NCBI RefSeq assembly: GCF_000247475.1
Contig: NZ_AHZC01000321.1
Coordinates: forward strand, 1-36,330
Origin: Rhizobium sp. PDO1-076
GTDB lineage: Bacteria; Pseudomonadota; Alphaproteobacteria; Rhizobiales; Rhizobiaceae
DNA length: 36,330 bases
Direction: 5' to 3'
The position numbers and the translations under genes are program-made. The notes beneath the pieces were generated by a model. It searched no databases. It had not been told where the DNA came from and worked only from the letters and a program-made list of their open reading frames with translations. Shown one piece after another: positions 7,241-16,548 of the stretch (within the stretch, counting starts at the first letter, position 1; the number at the start of each line of letters is the position of its first letter).

Positions 7241-7783
7241 ATGTCGGTGGACACGGAAAAGACGCTGTTCGGCAAGGCTGTGCATGAACTGAACCCGGCG
7301 GAGAAAAAGGTGCTGCGCCACGCGCGCGAACAACGCACCCTGTCGACTGATGCAGGTGAGGACTTTCTGGCGGTGTCCACCACGGGCCAGCGTCTGGCCG
7401 ATGCGATCGCCCGTATCGGCGGCTCGTGGAACTTCATCATCGGCTTTCTTTTGTTTCTGGTGGCGTGGGTCATCCTCAACACCGTCGTTCTGGCGACAGA
7501 ATCGCTGGATCCCTATCCCTTCATCTTCCTCAACCTGATTCTCTCGATGCTTGCCGCTATCCAGGCGCCGATCATCATGATGAGCCAGAACCGCCAGGCG
7601 GAGCGCGACCGCTTCATGGCCGCCAAGGACTATGAGATCAATCTGAAGGCGGAGATCGAGGTGCTCGGCCTGCACCGCAAGATCGATCTGCATGTGTTGA
7701 AGGAGCTGCAGGAGACCCGGCAAGAGATTGCAGAGCTGAAGGCGAGCATCGATGCCCTTTCGCTGCCCCGTCATAAGCACTAG
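7241..7783 (+). CDS. DUF1003 family membrane protein
   Basis: The ~180-residue product matches the DUF1003 pattern. A soluble N-terminus (about 1-65) is followed by two transmembrane helices (about 66-92 and 98-122); right after the second comes SQNRQAERDR, the basic/polar stretch typical of the family. A C-terminal amphipathic region rich in Glu, Lys and Leu (about 125-175) probably forms a coiled coil. ATG 7241 is chosen over TTG 7238 because GGAG at 7227-7230 lies upstream of it. No biochemical role is established for the family. The gene stands between the regulator pair and the kdsA pair on the same strand, with a 158-bp gap upstream, so it likely has its own promoter. Confidence 0.85.
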   Translation: MSVDTEKTLFGKAVHELNPAEKKVLRHAREQRTLSTDAGEDFLAVSTTGQRLADAIARIGGSWNFIIGFLLFLVAWVILNTVVLATESLDPYPFIFLNLILSMLAAIQAPIIMMSQNRQAERDRFMAAKDYEINLKAEIEVLGLHRKIDLHVLKELQETRQEIAELKASIDALSLPRHKH

Positions 7784-7816
7784 GTAAGGCGGATGTTGAT
7801 AGCAGGAGAGGTCGAT

Positions 7817-8710
7817 ATGGAGACGGAACATCAGGCGCCGAGGTCGATCGATCATCTTGTCCTGCCGGTGGGATCGCTGGATGTCGCAAGAGCGCGTCTG
7901 TCGGCGCTCGGCTTCATTGTCGCCGCTGACGCTATCCATCCGTTCGGAACCGAAAACGCCTGCGTGTTTTTCGCCGATGAGACCTATCTGGAGCCTTTGG
8001 CCGTTGCCAGTCGTGAGGACTGCGAGGCCGCGGCCAAAGCCGGCAATGTCTTTGTGGCGCGGGATCAGGCGTTCCGGTTCCGGAAGGGCGAGGGCCTGTC
8101 TGCCATCGTCGTCAAATCAGACGATGCTTTCGCCGACGATAGTCGTTTTCGAACGCAAGGGTTCGGCGCCGGCGACATGTTGGAATTCGCCCGGTTGATG
8201 CGCTTTCCCGATGGCCGCGAGATCAACGCCGCCTTCAAGCTTGCTTTTGCCGCCGACTTGCGCGGTCCGGATTTCTTTCTGTTTGCCTGTCAGCGGATCA
8301 ATGCCCTGCCGAGGGATCGGGGCGCGTTGCTGGTGCATGACAATGGCGTCGTCGGCATTTCGCGCGTTGTTCTGGTCGAGGACAATCCCAGCGATTTCCA
8401 GTATCTGCTCGAACTCGGTCTCGGCCAGAGAGATGTCACAGCGCATTCGTTCGGTATCTCGCTTGTCGCCGCAAATGCTACCGTTGATGCGCTGACGCCG
8501 GAAGGGTTCACAGCGCATTTCGGTGGTGTCTCGAGCCGCAAAGGCCGAGGCCTTGAAGGCGCAGCCGTCGTGTTTCACTGCCGCGATATCGGCGTGACAG
8601 AAGCCTGTCTCGCTGGTAATGCCATCGCCTATCAGAAACTGGGCGCGCGCCTGATCGTGGCGCCGGCCCCAGGCCAAGGCGTTCTATTCGTTTTCGAGGA
8701 GCAAGCATGA
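7817..8710 (+). CDS. VOC/glyoxalase-like domain protein
   Basis: The product begins with [15 protein letters not shown], which matches the first strand of a vicinal-oxygen-chelate (glyoxalase_3-like) fold including its candidate metal His, and continues with a second half containing VSRVVLVE-like strands. AGGAGAGG ends 5 nt before ATG 7817 (297 aa), which is why the ATG at 7793 is not chosen. The stop overlaps the kdsA start as ATGA, so the two are translationally coupled. The substrate cannot be told from the sequence. Coupling to kdsA is suggestive of co-expression rather than a shared pathway. VOC proteins include lyases, dioxygenases and binding proteins. Confidence 0.8.
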   Translation: METEHQAPRSIDHLVLPVGSLDVARARLSALGFIVAADAIHPFGTENACVFFADETYLEPLAVASREDCEAAAKAGNVFVARDQAFRFRKGEGLSAIVVKSDDAFADDSRFRTQGFGAGDMLEFARLMRFPDGREINAAFKLAFAADLRGPDFFLFACQRINALPRDRGALLVHDNGVVGISRVVLVEDNPSDFQYLLELGLGQRDVTAHSFGISLVAANATVDALTPEGFTAHFGGVSSRKGRGLEGAAVVFHCRDIGVTEACLAGNAIAYQKLGARLIVAPAPGQGVLFVFEEQA

Positions 8711-9555
8711 GCAATCCGACCAATTCCGAAGTCACCGTCGGCGAAGGTGCCGGAAAGGCTGTATTCTCGCAAACGGGCCGCTTTGCCCTGATCGCCGGCC
8801 CGTGCCAGATGGAAAGCCGCGACCATGCGTTCATGATCGCCGGAAAGCTTGTCGAGCTTTGCCGCGAACTCGGCCTCGGTCTTGTCTATAAATCATCCTT
8901 CGACAAGGCGAACCGCACGTCGCTTTCGGCCGAGCGCGGTATCGGCCTCGAGACGGCGATGGAGGTCTTTGCGGACATCAAGAAGGAATACGGCATCCCG
9001 GTCCTCACCGATATCCATACCGAGGAACAGTGCGCTGCCGTCGCGCCGACCGTCGATGTGCTCCAGATCCCGGCCTTTCTCTGCCGCCAGACCGACCTTC
9101 TCGTGGCTGCCGCCAAGACCGGTCGCGTGGTCAATGTGAAGAAGGGCCAGTTCTTGGCGCCGTGGGACATGAAGAATGTTCTGAACAAGCTCAATGCCAG
9201 CGGCAACCCGAATGTGCTGCTCTGCGAGCGCGGCGCGTCCTTCGGTTACAATACGCTGGTCTCCGACATGCGGTCGCTGCCGATCATGGCGTCTATGGGT
9301 GCACCGGTCGTGTTCGATGCCACGCATTCCGTGCAGCAGCCGGGCGGGCAGGGCGGTTCCTCCGGCGGTCAGCGCGAATTCGTCGAAACGCTGGCCCGCG
9401 CGGCAGTGGCCGTTGGCGTCGGTGGCCTTTTCATCGAGACCCACCAGGATCCCGACAATGCGCCGTCCGACGGGCCGAATATGGTTCGCATCGGCGATAT
9501 GCGCCGTCTGCTGGAAAAGCTGATTGCCTTTGACGATATCGCCAAGGCCGCTTGA
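8707..9555 (+). CDS. kdsA: 3-deoxy-8-phosphooctulonate (KDO-8-P) synthase, metal-dependent class
   Basis: The 282-residue product condenses phosphoenolpyruvate with arabinose 5-phosphate to give KDO-8-phosphate for lipopolysaccharide core/lipid A assembly in the cytoplasm. Family landmarks are LIAGPC near residue 28, [38 protein letters not shown] and [17 protein letters not shown]. The positions equivalent to the metal ligands of the Aquifex enzyme are all present at a constant offset: C33, H207, E244 and D255. The E. coli enzyme has Asn at the first of these and is metal-independent, so this one should be of the metal-dependent type. The start overlaps the stop of the upstream glyoxalase-like gene by 4 nt. 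Confidence 0.97.
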   Translation: MSNPTNSEVTVGEGAGKAVFSQTGRFALIAGPCQMESRDHAFMIAGKLVELCRELGLGLVYKSSFDKANRTSLSAERGIGLETAMEVFADIKKEYGIPVLTDIHTEEQCAAVAPTVDVLQIPAFLCRQTDLLVAAAKTGRVVNVKKGQFLAPWDMKNVLNKLNASGNPNVLLCERGASFGYNTLVSDMRSLPIMASMGAPVVFDATHSVQQPGGQGGSSGGQREFVETLARAAVAVGVGGLFIETHQDPDNAPSDGPNMVRIGDMRRLLEKLIAFDDIAKAA

Positions 9556-9749
9556 ATTCCATTCAATCGATTGATGGGCCTCGGGTGTCTATTCAATTCT
9601 TTTAAATCGATTAGGTTTTCGGAATTGTCGGCCCGAGCCTGTCATTGTAATTTCTGGATCATAGGCTAAGAGAGGAAGACTCACAGGCTGGGCCGGGCGC
9701 AACTGACGCTCGAGCATCTGCCCCGGAGCCTTGTCCTTTCATTCTATAG

Positions 9750-11033
<1,284 letters not shown>

Positions 11034-11057
11034 TGCCGCTTTCGATACCCATCGAAG

Positions 11058-11089
11058 AACCTGCGCCATACCCGTGGCGCAGGTTTTTT
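11058..11089 (+). terminator. Rho-independent terminator of eno
   Basis: A perfect 11-bp stem (arms 11058-11068 and 11075-11085, AACCTGCGCCA and its complement) with a 6-nt loop is followed directly by a T-run. It lies 24 bp after the eno stop. It is the clearest intrinsic terminator in the window. Confidence 0.93.
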
Positions 11090-11173
11090 ATTGCTTGCCA
11101 ATCGCGGTCAATGATCGGTTAAGACATCAGCGCTAACTTGGCGAAAAGTTTTGCGTATCAGGGCGTTGTCGGC

Positions 11174-11491
11174 ATGTGGACCAGGCATCATAAAAAGAAG
11201 AAATTCGGTCGTCTCATTCTCCCTGCCGTGACCATCGCATTCCTCTCCTACTTCGGTTATCATTCCCTCCATGGTGATTATGGTCTGCGCGCAGCGCAAG
11301 AGTTCGAGCGACAGCGCCTGGCGCGCAGTTCGGAGCTTGCTGTTCTTGTTGCCCAGCGTACGAGCCTTGAGAAGGAAGTCGGTCTGTTGAGCGATGGTTC
11401 GCTGGATGAGGACATCATCGACGAGAAGGCGCGCTATCAGCTGAATATGTCGCGCCCGGATGAAATTGTCATCTTCAATACCTATTTCTAA
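11174..11491 (+). CDS. FtsB/DivIC-family septum formation initiator
   Basis: A 105-residue bitopic protein: a basic cytoplasmic N-terminus with HHKKKKFGR, one transmembrane helix (about 13-32), then an extracytoplasmic coiled coil (about 40-75) and a C-terminal KARYQLNMSRPDEIV stretch typical of FtsB/DivIC. FtsB works with FtsL and FtsQ in the divisome. The frame opens at TTG 11138, but ATG 11174 puts the basic cluster next to the start and fits the usual size. Its place between eno and pdhA is conserved in rhizobia and also mirrors the eno-ftsB linkage of gammaproteobacteria. The stop codon overlaps the first base of an inverted repeat. Confidence 0.88.
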   Translation: MWTRHHKKKKFGRLILPAVTIAFLSYFGYHSLHGDYGLRAAQEFERQRLARSSELAVLVAQRTSLEKEVGLLSDGSLDEDIIDEKARYQLNMSRPDEIVIFNTYF

Positions 11492-11599
11492 TTAACTGAA
11501 ATCAAGTTAATCAAAAATTTGCAAGAAAATACAATGGCTTGCGCGGAATGCAAGCTATGCATTTCTAGCATTGCCGTCACGCCTTTTCTTGCATATCCT
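11491..11599 (+). promoter_or_regulatory. Candidate promoter/operator region of the pdh operon
   Basis: Three inverted repeats are packed here: ATTAACT/AGTTAAT (11491-11511, 7-nt spacer), GCTTGC/GCAAGC (11537-11555, 7-nt spacer) and a long-range pair TGCAAGAAAA (11520-11529) with TTTTCTTGCA (11584-11593). A TGCAAG or CTTGC core thus occurs four times. A weak sigma-70-like pair, TTGCCG (11571-11576) and TATCCT (11594-11599) with 17-bp spacing, overlaps the last arm, so a regulator binding there could occlude polymerase. The regulator is not identified. Confidence 0.45.
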
Positions 11600-11640
11600 G
11601 CCTCCAACGATAGAGCATGCATAACCCATGGGAGGGATGA

Positions 11641-12687
11641 ATGGCGCCGCGAAAATCCGCGACTGCTTCTAGCCGGAAAACGACTGCAAAAGTTGCCGGC
11701 AAGGAATTCACCGGAAAAAATATGCCTGAATTTGGTGCGGACGAAGAGCTTCACGCGTATCGTGAAATGCTTCTCATCCGCCGCTTCGAAGAAAAGGCTG
11801 GCCAGCTTTACGGCATGGGCTTCATCGGCGGTTTCTGTCACCTCTACATCGGCCAGGAAGCCGTCGTGGTGGGCATGCAGATGGCGCAGAAGGAAGGTGA
11901 TCAGGTCATCACCGCCTATCGCGACCATGGTCACATGCTGGCGGCTGGTCTCAGTGCCCGTGGTGTCATGGCCGAATTGACCGGTCGCCGCAGCGGCCTG
12001 TCGAAGGGCAAGGGCGGCTCCATGCACATGTTCTCGAAAGAGAAGCATTTTTACGGTGGTCACGGCATCGTTGGCGCCCAGGTTTCGCTCGGTACCGGTC
12101 TTGCCTTCGCCAACAAGTATCGCGGCAATGACAATGTATCCGTTGCCTATTTCGGCGATGGCGCTGCCAACCAGGGCCAGGTCTACGAGAGCTTCAATAT
12201 GGCTGCTCTCTGGAAGCTGCCGATCATCTATATCGTCGAGAACAACCGTTACGCCATGGGCACATCGACCGCCCGTGCGACGGCGCAGTCGAACTACTCG
12301 CTGCGCGGTTCCGGCTTCGGCATTCCTGGCGTCCAGGTCGATGGCATGGACGTGCGCGCCGTCAAGGCCGCTGCCGACGATGCGCTTGAACATTGCCGTT
12401 CCGGCAAGGGTCCGATCATCCTCGAAATGTTGACCTATCGCTACCGTGGTCACTCGATGTCCGACCCGGCGAAGTATCGTTCCAAGGAAGAAGTGCAGAA
12501 GATGCGCTCGGAGCAGGATCCGATCGAGCAGGTGAAGGCTCGCCTTCTCGAGAAAGGCTGGGCCACAGAGGATCAGTTGAAGGGCATCGACAAGGATGTT
12601 CGCGATATCGTCGCCGACAGTGCCGATTTCGCCCAGGCCGATCCGGAGCCGGATGTATCCGAGCTCTACACCGACATTCTTCTGTAA
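11641..12687 (+). CDS. pdhA: Pyruvate dehydrogenase E1 component, alpha subunit
   Basis: The 348-residue subunit binds thiamine pyrophosphate with PdhB and decarboxylates pyruvate in the pyruvate dehydrogenase complex. The TPP motif is complete: G172-D-G174 followed by N201-N202 in IVENNRYAMGTS. RDHGHML, GKGGSMHMF, GGHGIVGAQ and the YRYRGHSMSDP loop are also present. The N-terminal ~25 residues are a basic Ala/Ser/Lys-rich linker. GGGAGG precedes the ATG by 5 nt. It is the first gene of a tight operon, with pdhB starting 15 nt downstream. The alpha2/beta2 E1 is the form found in rhizobia and mitochondria, unlike the single-chain AceE of E. coli. Confidence 0.97.
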   Translation: MAPRKSATASSRKTTAKVAGKEFTGKNMPEFGADEELHAYREMLLIRRFEEKAGQLYGMGFIGGFCHLYIGQEAVVVGMQMAQKEGDQVITAYRDHGHMLAAGLSARGVMAELTGRRSGLSKGKGGSMHMFSKEKHFYGGHGIVGAQVSLGTGLAFANKYRGNDNVSVAYFGDGAANQGQVYESFNMAALWKLPIIYIVENNRYAMGTSTARATAQSNYSLRGSGFGIPGVQVDGMDVRAVKAAADDALEHCRSGKGPIILEMLTYRYRGHSMSDPAKYRSKEEVQKMRSEQDPIEQVKARLLEKGWATEDQLKGIDKDVRDIVADSADFAQADPEPDVSELYTDILL

Positions 12688-12702
12688 TCGGGGAGGGAAC
12701 CC

Positions 12703-14079
12703 ATGCCGATCGAAATTTTGATGCCCGCCCTTTCTCCGACGATGGAAGAAGGCACGCTTTCCAAGTGGATCAAGCAGGAAGGCGACAGCGTTAAGTCTGG
12801 CGACGTGATCGCTGAAATCGAAACCGACAAGGCGACCATGGAAGTGGAAGCCGTTGACGAAGGTATTCTCGGCAAGCAGATGGTTGCTGCCGGTACCGAG
12901 AACGTCAAGGTCAACGCGGTGATCGCGATCCTGTTGCAGGATGGCGAAAGTGCCGACGCCGCACCAGCACCGAAGGCTGCTGTTGCCGAGGCGGCACCTG
13001 CCGCAGAAGCGCCGGCTCCGGCCGCATCATCTGCGCCTGTTCCGGCTGCCCCGGTTTCGCAGGTTGCCGCCGATCCGGATATTCCGGCCGGCACCGAAAT
13101 GGTGACGATGACGGTGCGTGAAGCGCTGCGCGAAGCCATGGCCGAAGAAATGCGCGCCAATCCTGACGTCTTCATCATGGGTGAGGAAGTCGCCGAATAT
13201 CAGGGCGCCTACAAGATCACCCAGGGCTTGCTCGCCGAATTCGGCGCCAAGCGCGTCGTCGACACCCCGATCACAGAGCACGGCTTTGCCGGCGTCGGCG
13301 TCGGTGCGGCGATGACTGGCCTGCGTCCGATCGTCGAGTTCATGACCTTCAACTTCGCCATGCAGGCGATCGACCAGATCATCAACTCGGCTGCCAAGAC
13401 GCTCTATATGTCCGGCGGCCAGATGGGTGCGCCGATCGTCTTCCGCGGCCCCAATGGTGCGGCTGCCCGCGTCGGCGCCCAGCACAGCCAGGACTATGCG
13501 GCCTGGTACAGCCAGATCCCGGGCCTCAAGGTCATCATGCCTTATACGGCGGCTGACGCTAAGGGCTTGCTCAAGGCTGCCATCCGCGATCCGAACCCGA
13601 TCATCTTCCTCGAGAACGAAATCCTTTACGGTCACTCGTTCGAAGTGCCGAAGATGGATGATTTCGTCCTGCCGATCGGCAAAGCACGCATCCACAAGAC
13701 CGGCAAGGACGTCACTATCGTTTCCTTCGGTATCGGCATGACCTACGCCACCAAGGCGGTTGCCGAGCTGGAGAAGGAAGGCATCGACGTCGAACTGATC
13801 GACCTGCGCACCATCCGTCCGATGGATCTTCCGACCGTGATCGAATCGGTGAAGAAGACCGGCCGTCTGGTCACTGTCGAGGAAGGTTATCCGCAGGGCT
13901 CCGTAGGCACCGAAATCGCCACCCGCGTCATGCAGCAGGCCTTCGACTATCTCGATGCGCCGATCCTGACGATCGCCGGCAAGGACGTGCCGATGCCTTA
14001 CGCCGCCAATCTCGAAAAGCTCGCTCTGCCGAATGTCGGCGAAGTGGTTCAGGCCGTCAAAACCGTCTGCTACAAGTAA
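12703..14079 (+). CDS. pdhB: Pyruvate dehydrogenase E1 component, beta subunit with N-terminal lipoyl domain
   Basis: The 458-residue protein starts with a full lipoyl domain (about 1-80, lipoylated Lys expected at K43 in [10 protein letters not shown]), then an Ala/Pro linker (about 85-130), then the E1-beta catalytic region (about 135-458) with [20 protein letters not shown] and GAQHSQDY. A lipoyl domain on E1-beta is known from Zymomonas and Sinorhizobium but absent from most bacterial E1-beta chains. The lipoyl domain is closely similar to that of PdhC at both DNA and protein level. Spacing is 15 nt to both neighbouring genes, with GGGGAGGG as ribosome site. It forms E1 with PdhA and decarboxylates pyruvate. 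Confidence 0.97.
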   Translation: MPIEILMPALSPTMEEGTLSKWIKQEGDSVKSGDVIAEIETDKATMEVEAVDEGILGKQMVAAGTENVKVNAVIAILLQDGESADAAPAPKAAVAEAAPAAEAPAPAASSAPVPAAPVSQVAADPDIPAGTEMVTMTVREALREAMAEEMRANPDVFIMGEEVAEYQGAYKITQGLLAEFGAKRVVDTPITEHGFAGVGVGAAMTGLRPIVEFMTFNFAMQAIDQIINSAAKTLYMSGGQMGAPIVFRGPNGAAARVGAQHSQDYAAWYSQIPGLKVIMPYTAADAKGLLKAAIRDPNPIIFLENEILYGHSFEVPKMDDFVLPIGKARIHKTGKDVTIVSFGIGMTYATKAVAELEKEGIDVELIDLRTIRPMDLPTVIESVKKTGRLVTVEEGYPQGSVGTEIATRVMQQAFDYLDAPILTIAGKDVPMPYAANLEKLALPNVGEVVQAVKTVCYK

Positions 14080-14094
14080 GGGGAGGCTAGGGTC

Positions 14095-15426
14095 ATGCCG
14101 ATCAATATCACCATGCCGGCGCTCTCTCCGACGATGGAAGAGGGCAATCTGGCCAAGTGGCTGGTCAAGGAAGGCGACACCGTCAAGTCCGGCGATGTCA
14201 TCGCCGAGATCGAGACCGACAAGGCAACCATGGAAGTGGAAGCCGTCGATGAAGGCGTTGTTGCCAAGCTGGTCGTTCCGGCCGGCACCGAGGCCGTCAA
14301 GGTCAATGCCGTGATAGCCATCCTCGCCGTCGACGGTGAGGATGTTGCGGCCGCTGCAAGCGGCGGTGGTTCCGCCGCGCCGGCCAAGGCTGAAGCACCT
14401 CCTGCCGCTCCTGCACCGGCCGCCACTCCGGCTGCTGCCGCGGCACCGGCACCCGTTGCGGCTCCCGCACCTGCTGTGGCCCAGTCCGGCGCCCGGGTCT
14501 TTGCATCGCCGCTGGCGCGTCGCCTCGCAAAGGAAGCCGGGCTCGATCTGTCGGCTGTTGCCGGTTCCGGTCCGAAGGGCCGGGTCGTCAAAAGCGACGT
14601 CGAAAAGGTCGTCACCACCGGCGGCGCGAAAGCGGCACCTGCTGCTGCCACACCGTCTGCTGCTCCGGCCCCCGTTCTTGCAAAGGGTGCATCCGACGAG
14701 GCCGTTCTGAAGAACTTTGCCGAAGGTTCCTACGAGCTCGTGCCGCATGACGGCATGCGCAAGATCATTGCCAAGCGTCTGGTTGAATCCAAGCAGACGG
14801 TGCCGCATTTCTACGTCTCCGTCGATTGCGAACTCGATGCGCTTCTGGCGCTGCGTGCCCAGCTCAACGATGCCGCTCCGCGCAAGGACAGCGCCCCGGC
14901 TTACAAGCTCTCGGTCAACGACATGGTCATCAAGGCCTTGGCGCTTGCTCTGCGCGACGTGCCGGATGCCAATGTCTCCTGGACCGAAAGCGCCATGGTC
15001 AAGCACAAGCACGCCGATGTCGGCGTTGCAGTGTCGATCCCGGGTGGCCTGATCACGCCGATCGTCCGCAGCGCAGAGCTGAAGTCGCTTTCGGCGATCT
15101 CCAACGAGATGAAGGACCTCGGCAAGCGCGCCAAGGATCGCAAGCTGAAGCCGGAAGAATTCCAGGGCGGCACGACGGCCGTGTCCAACATGGGCATGAT
15201 GGGCGTGAAAAGTTTCTCCGCTGTCATCAACCCGCCGCATGCCACTATCCTGGCAGTCGGCGCGGGCGAGGAGCGGGTCGTGGTCAAGAACGGTGAGATG
15301 AAGATCGCCAATGTCATGACCGTGACGCTGTCGACCGACCATCGCTGCGTCGATGGCGCGCTCGGTGCCGAACTGCTCGGCGCCTTCAAGCGCTACATCG
15401 AGAACCCGATGGGCATGCTGGTGTGA
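14095..15426 (+). CDS. pdhC: Pyruvate dehydrogenase E2, dihydrolipoamide acetyltransferase
   Basis: The 443-residue core protein has one lipoyl domain (about 1-80, K43), an Ala/Pro-rich linker, a peripheral-subunit-binding domain (about 137-172, [15 protein letters not shown] to [12 protein letters not shown]), a second linker and the acyltransferase domain (about 210-443). The catalytic motif DHRCVDGA gives His416. It transfers the acetyl group from lipoamide to CoA and scaffolds E1 and E3. It is third in the operon, after PdhA and PdhB. Acetyltransferase specificity for pyruvate is inferred from the operon, since related E2s serve 2-oxoglutarate or branched-chain complexes. Confidence 0.97.
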   Translation: MPINITMPALSPTMEEGNLAKWLVKEGDTVKSGDVIAEIETDKATMEVEAVDEGVVAKLVVPAGTEAVKVNAVIAILAVDGEDVAAAASGGGSAAPAKAEAPPAAPAPAATPAAAAAPAPVAAPAPAVAQSGARVFASPLARRLAKEAGLDLSAVAGSGPKGRVVKSDVEKVVTTGGAKAAPAAATPSAAPAPVLAKGASDEAVLKNFAEGSYELVPHDGMRKIIAKRLVESKQTVPHFYVSVDCELDALLALRAQLNDAAPRKDSAPAYKLSVNDMVIKALALALRDVPDANVSWTESAMVKHKHADVGVAVSIPGGLITPIVRSAELKSLSAISNEMKDLGKRAKDRKLKPEEFQGGTTAVSNMGMMGVKSFSAVINPPHATILAVGAGEERVVVKNGEMKIANVMTVTLSTDHRCVDGALGAELLGAFKRYIENPMGMLV

Positions 15427-15441
15427 CAAGGGAGCGGGTGC

Positions 15442-16080
15442 ATGAAATCCGTTCTCTGCTACGGCGATAGCCTGACCTGGGGATACGATCCGGTCAATCC
15501 GGGTCGTCATGCCTATGAGGACCGCTGGACGAGTGTGCTTCAGAAGGCGCTCGGCCACGGTGTCAGAGTGATCGCCGAAGGCCTGAACGGCCGCACCACC
15601 GCCTATGACGACCATCTCGCCGATTGCGAGCGCAATGGCGTCAAGCTGCTGCCGAGCATCCTCGAAACCCACAAGCCGCTGGATCTGGTGATCCTGCTGC
15701 TCGGCACCAACGACATGAAGCGTGGCATTGGTGGTTCAGCGATTGCCGCCACCAAGGGCATCGATCGCCTGGTCAAGCAGATCCGCCATCATGACTGGGG
15801 TTTCGGCTATGATGGACCCGACATCCTGCTCGTCTCGCCGCCGCCGATTTGCCATACGGCCAATGTGCATTTCGCCGCCATGTTCAAGGGTGGACTGGAG
15901 GAATCGCAGATGCTTGCAAGCCTCTACCGCGATCTCGCGGACGAGGCGGGTTGCGGTTTCTTCGATGCCGGATCTGTGGCGAAAACATCGCCGCTGGATG
16001 GCATCCATCTCGATGCGGAAAATACCCGTGCGATCGGTCGCGGGCTTGAACCGATCGCTCGTATGATGCTCGGGATATAG
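15442..16080 (+). CDS. SGNH/GDSL-family hydrolase (arylesterase-like)
   Basis: A 212-residue protein without signal peptide. Block I is GDSLTWG with nucleophile Ser10, block III is LLGTNDMK, and block V is the DGIHLD element supplying Asp and His, so the full SGNH set is present. The N-terminus resembles rhizobial and agrobacterial arylesterase/acyl-CoA thioesterase-like enzymes. The natural substrate is unknown; the family cleaves small acyl esters or thioesters. It starts 15 nt after pdhC and is probably cotranscribed with the pdh operon, ending at a hairpin just downstream. Its presence in the pdh operon could reflect acyl or lipoyl housekeeping, but that is speculation. Confidence 0.88.
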   Translation: MKSVLCYGDSLTWGYDPVNPGRHAYEDRWTSVLQKALGHGVRVIAEGLNGRTTAYDDHLADCERNGVKLLPSILETHKPLDLVILLLGTNDMKRGIGGSAIAATKGIDRLVKQIRHHDWGFGYDGPDILLVSPPPICHTANVHFAAMFKGGLEESQMLASLYRDLADEAGCGFFDAGSVAKTSPLDGIHLDAENTRAIGRGLEPIARMMLGI

Positions 16081-16097
16081 ACTGGACTATGCCAAAG

Positions 16098-16124
16098 GGT
16101 GCCGGATCGACAAAGGCCGGCACC
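16098..16124 (+). terminator. GC-rich hairpin at the end of the pdh operon
   Basis: Perfect 8-bp arms GGTGCCGG (16098-16105) and CCGGCACC (16117-16124) with an 11-nt loop start 18 nt after the SGNH gene stop. The following sequence GTTGATC is only slightly T-rich, so it may be a weak terminator or a processed 3' end. Confidence 0.5.
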
Positions 16125-16125
16125 G

Positions 16126-16139
16126 TTGATCAAAATCAA
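16126..16139 (+). promoter_or_regulatory. Perfect FNR/FixK-type box upstream of the YdcH-like gene
   Basis: TTGAT-CAAA-ATCAA matches the FNR/FixK/FnrN consensus TTGAT-N4-ATCAA at every defined position. Its centre is 67 bp upstream of the start codon at 16200. If the site acts at -41.5, transcription would start near 16174, and TAGGGT (16161-16166) sits about where a -10 element belongs. It suggests low-oxygen activation of the small gene and perhaps of lpdA beyond it. Confidence 0.65.
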
Positions 16140-16199
16140 GGAGTGATTGTGCGCCGTGCTTAGGGTGTTGCCGTAGACCTTAGAAGAGGAGACGGGAAC

Positions 16200-16466
16200 A
16201 TGTCGAACACACCGCACGAACTGGCGGCGGAATTTCCGGAACACGTCGGGCTGATGCGTCATCTGAAGGAAACGGATGGACATTTTGCCAGGTTGTTCGA
16301 GACCTATCATCAGGTCAACGGGACCATCCATCGCGCCGAGACCAATATCGAGCCTGCTGACGACTTCCGGATAGTCGAACTTCGCAAGAAGCGGATGCAG
16401 CTCAAGGATGAAATCTACGGGATGCTGGTTCGTCACGAACCGGAAGCCGAAAAACCCGCCACATAA
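16200..16466 (+). CDS. YdcH/DUF465 family small protein
   Basis: The 88-residue product has the DUF465 pattern: EFPEHVGLMRHLKETDGHFARLFETYHQVNGTIHRAE, then a charged LRKKRMQLKDEIYGML helix. It is all helical, soluble and charged, with no catalytic motif. The biochemical function of the family is not established. AGAGGAG precedes the ATG. An FNR/FixK-type box lies 60 bp upstream, so it may be induced at low oxygen. lpdA follows after 82 bp on the same strand. Confidence 0.88.
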   Translation: MSNTPHELAAEFPEHVGLMRHLKETDGHFARLFETYHQVNGTIHRAETNIEPADDFRIVELRKKRMQLKDEIYGMLVRHEPEAEKPAT

Positions 16467-16548
16467 GACGGGGTATGCTTCCAGTCCCGCTTGAACCTTC
16501 GGTGCCAATGTAACCGGAGGCTCTGATAACCAAGGAGTGGAAGCACCC

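Noticed and set aside
9563..9574. Palindrome TCAATCGATTGA after kdsA as an FNR/FixK box or terminator
   Set aside because: The half-site spacing does not match TTGAT-N4-ATCAA, and no GC-rich stem with a T-run is present.
13027..15672. An 881-codon open frame on the minus strand opposite pdhB and pdhC
   Set aside because: It mirrors the codon bias of two certain genes on the plus strand, its translation is His/Asp/Arg-rich without any domain, and no ribosome site precedes it.
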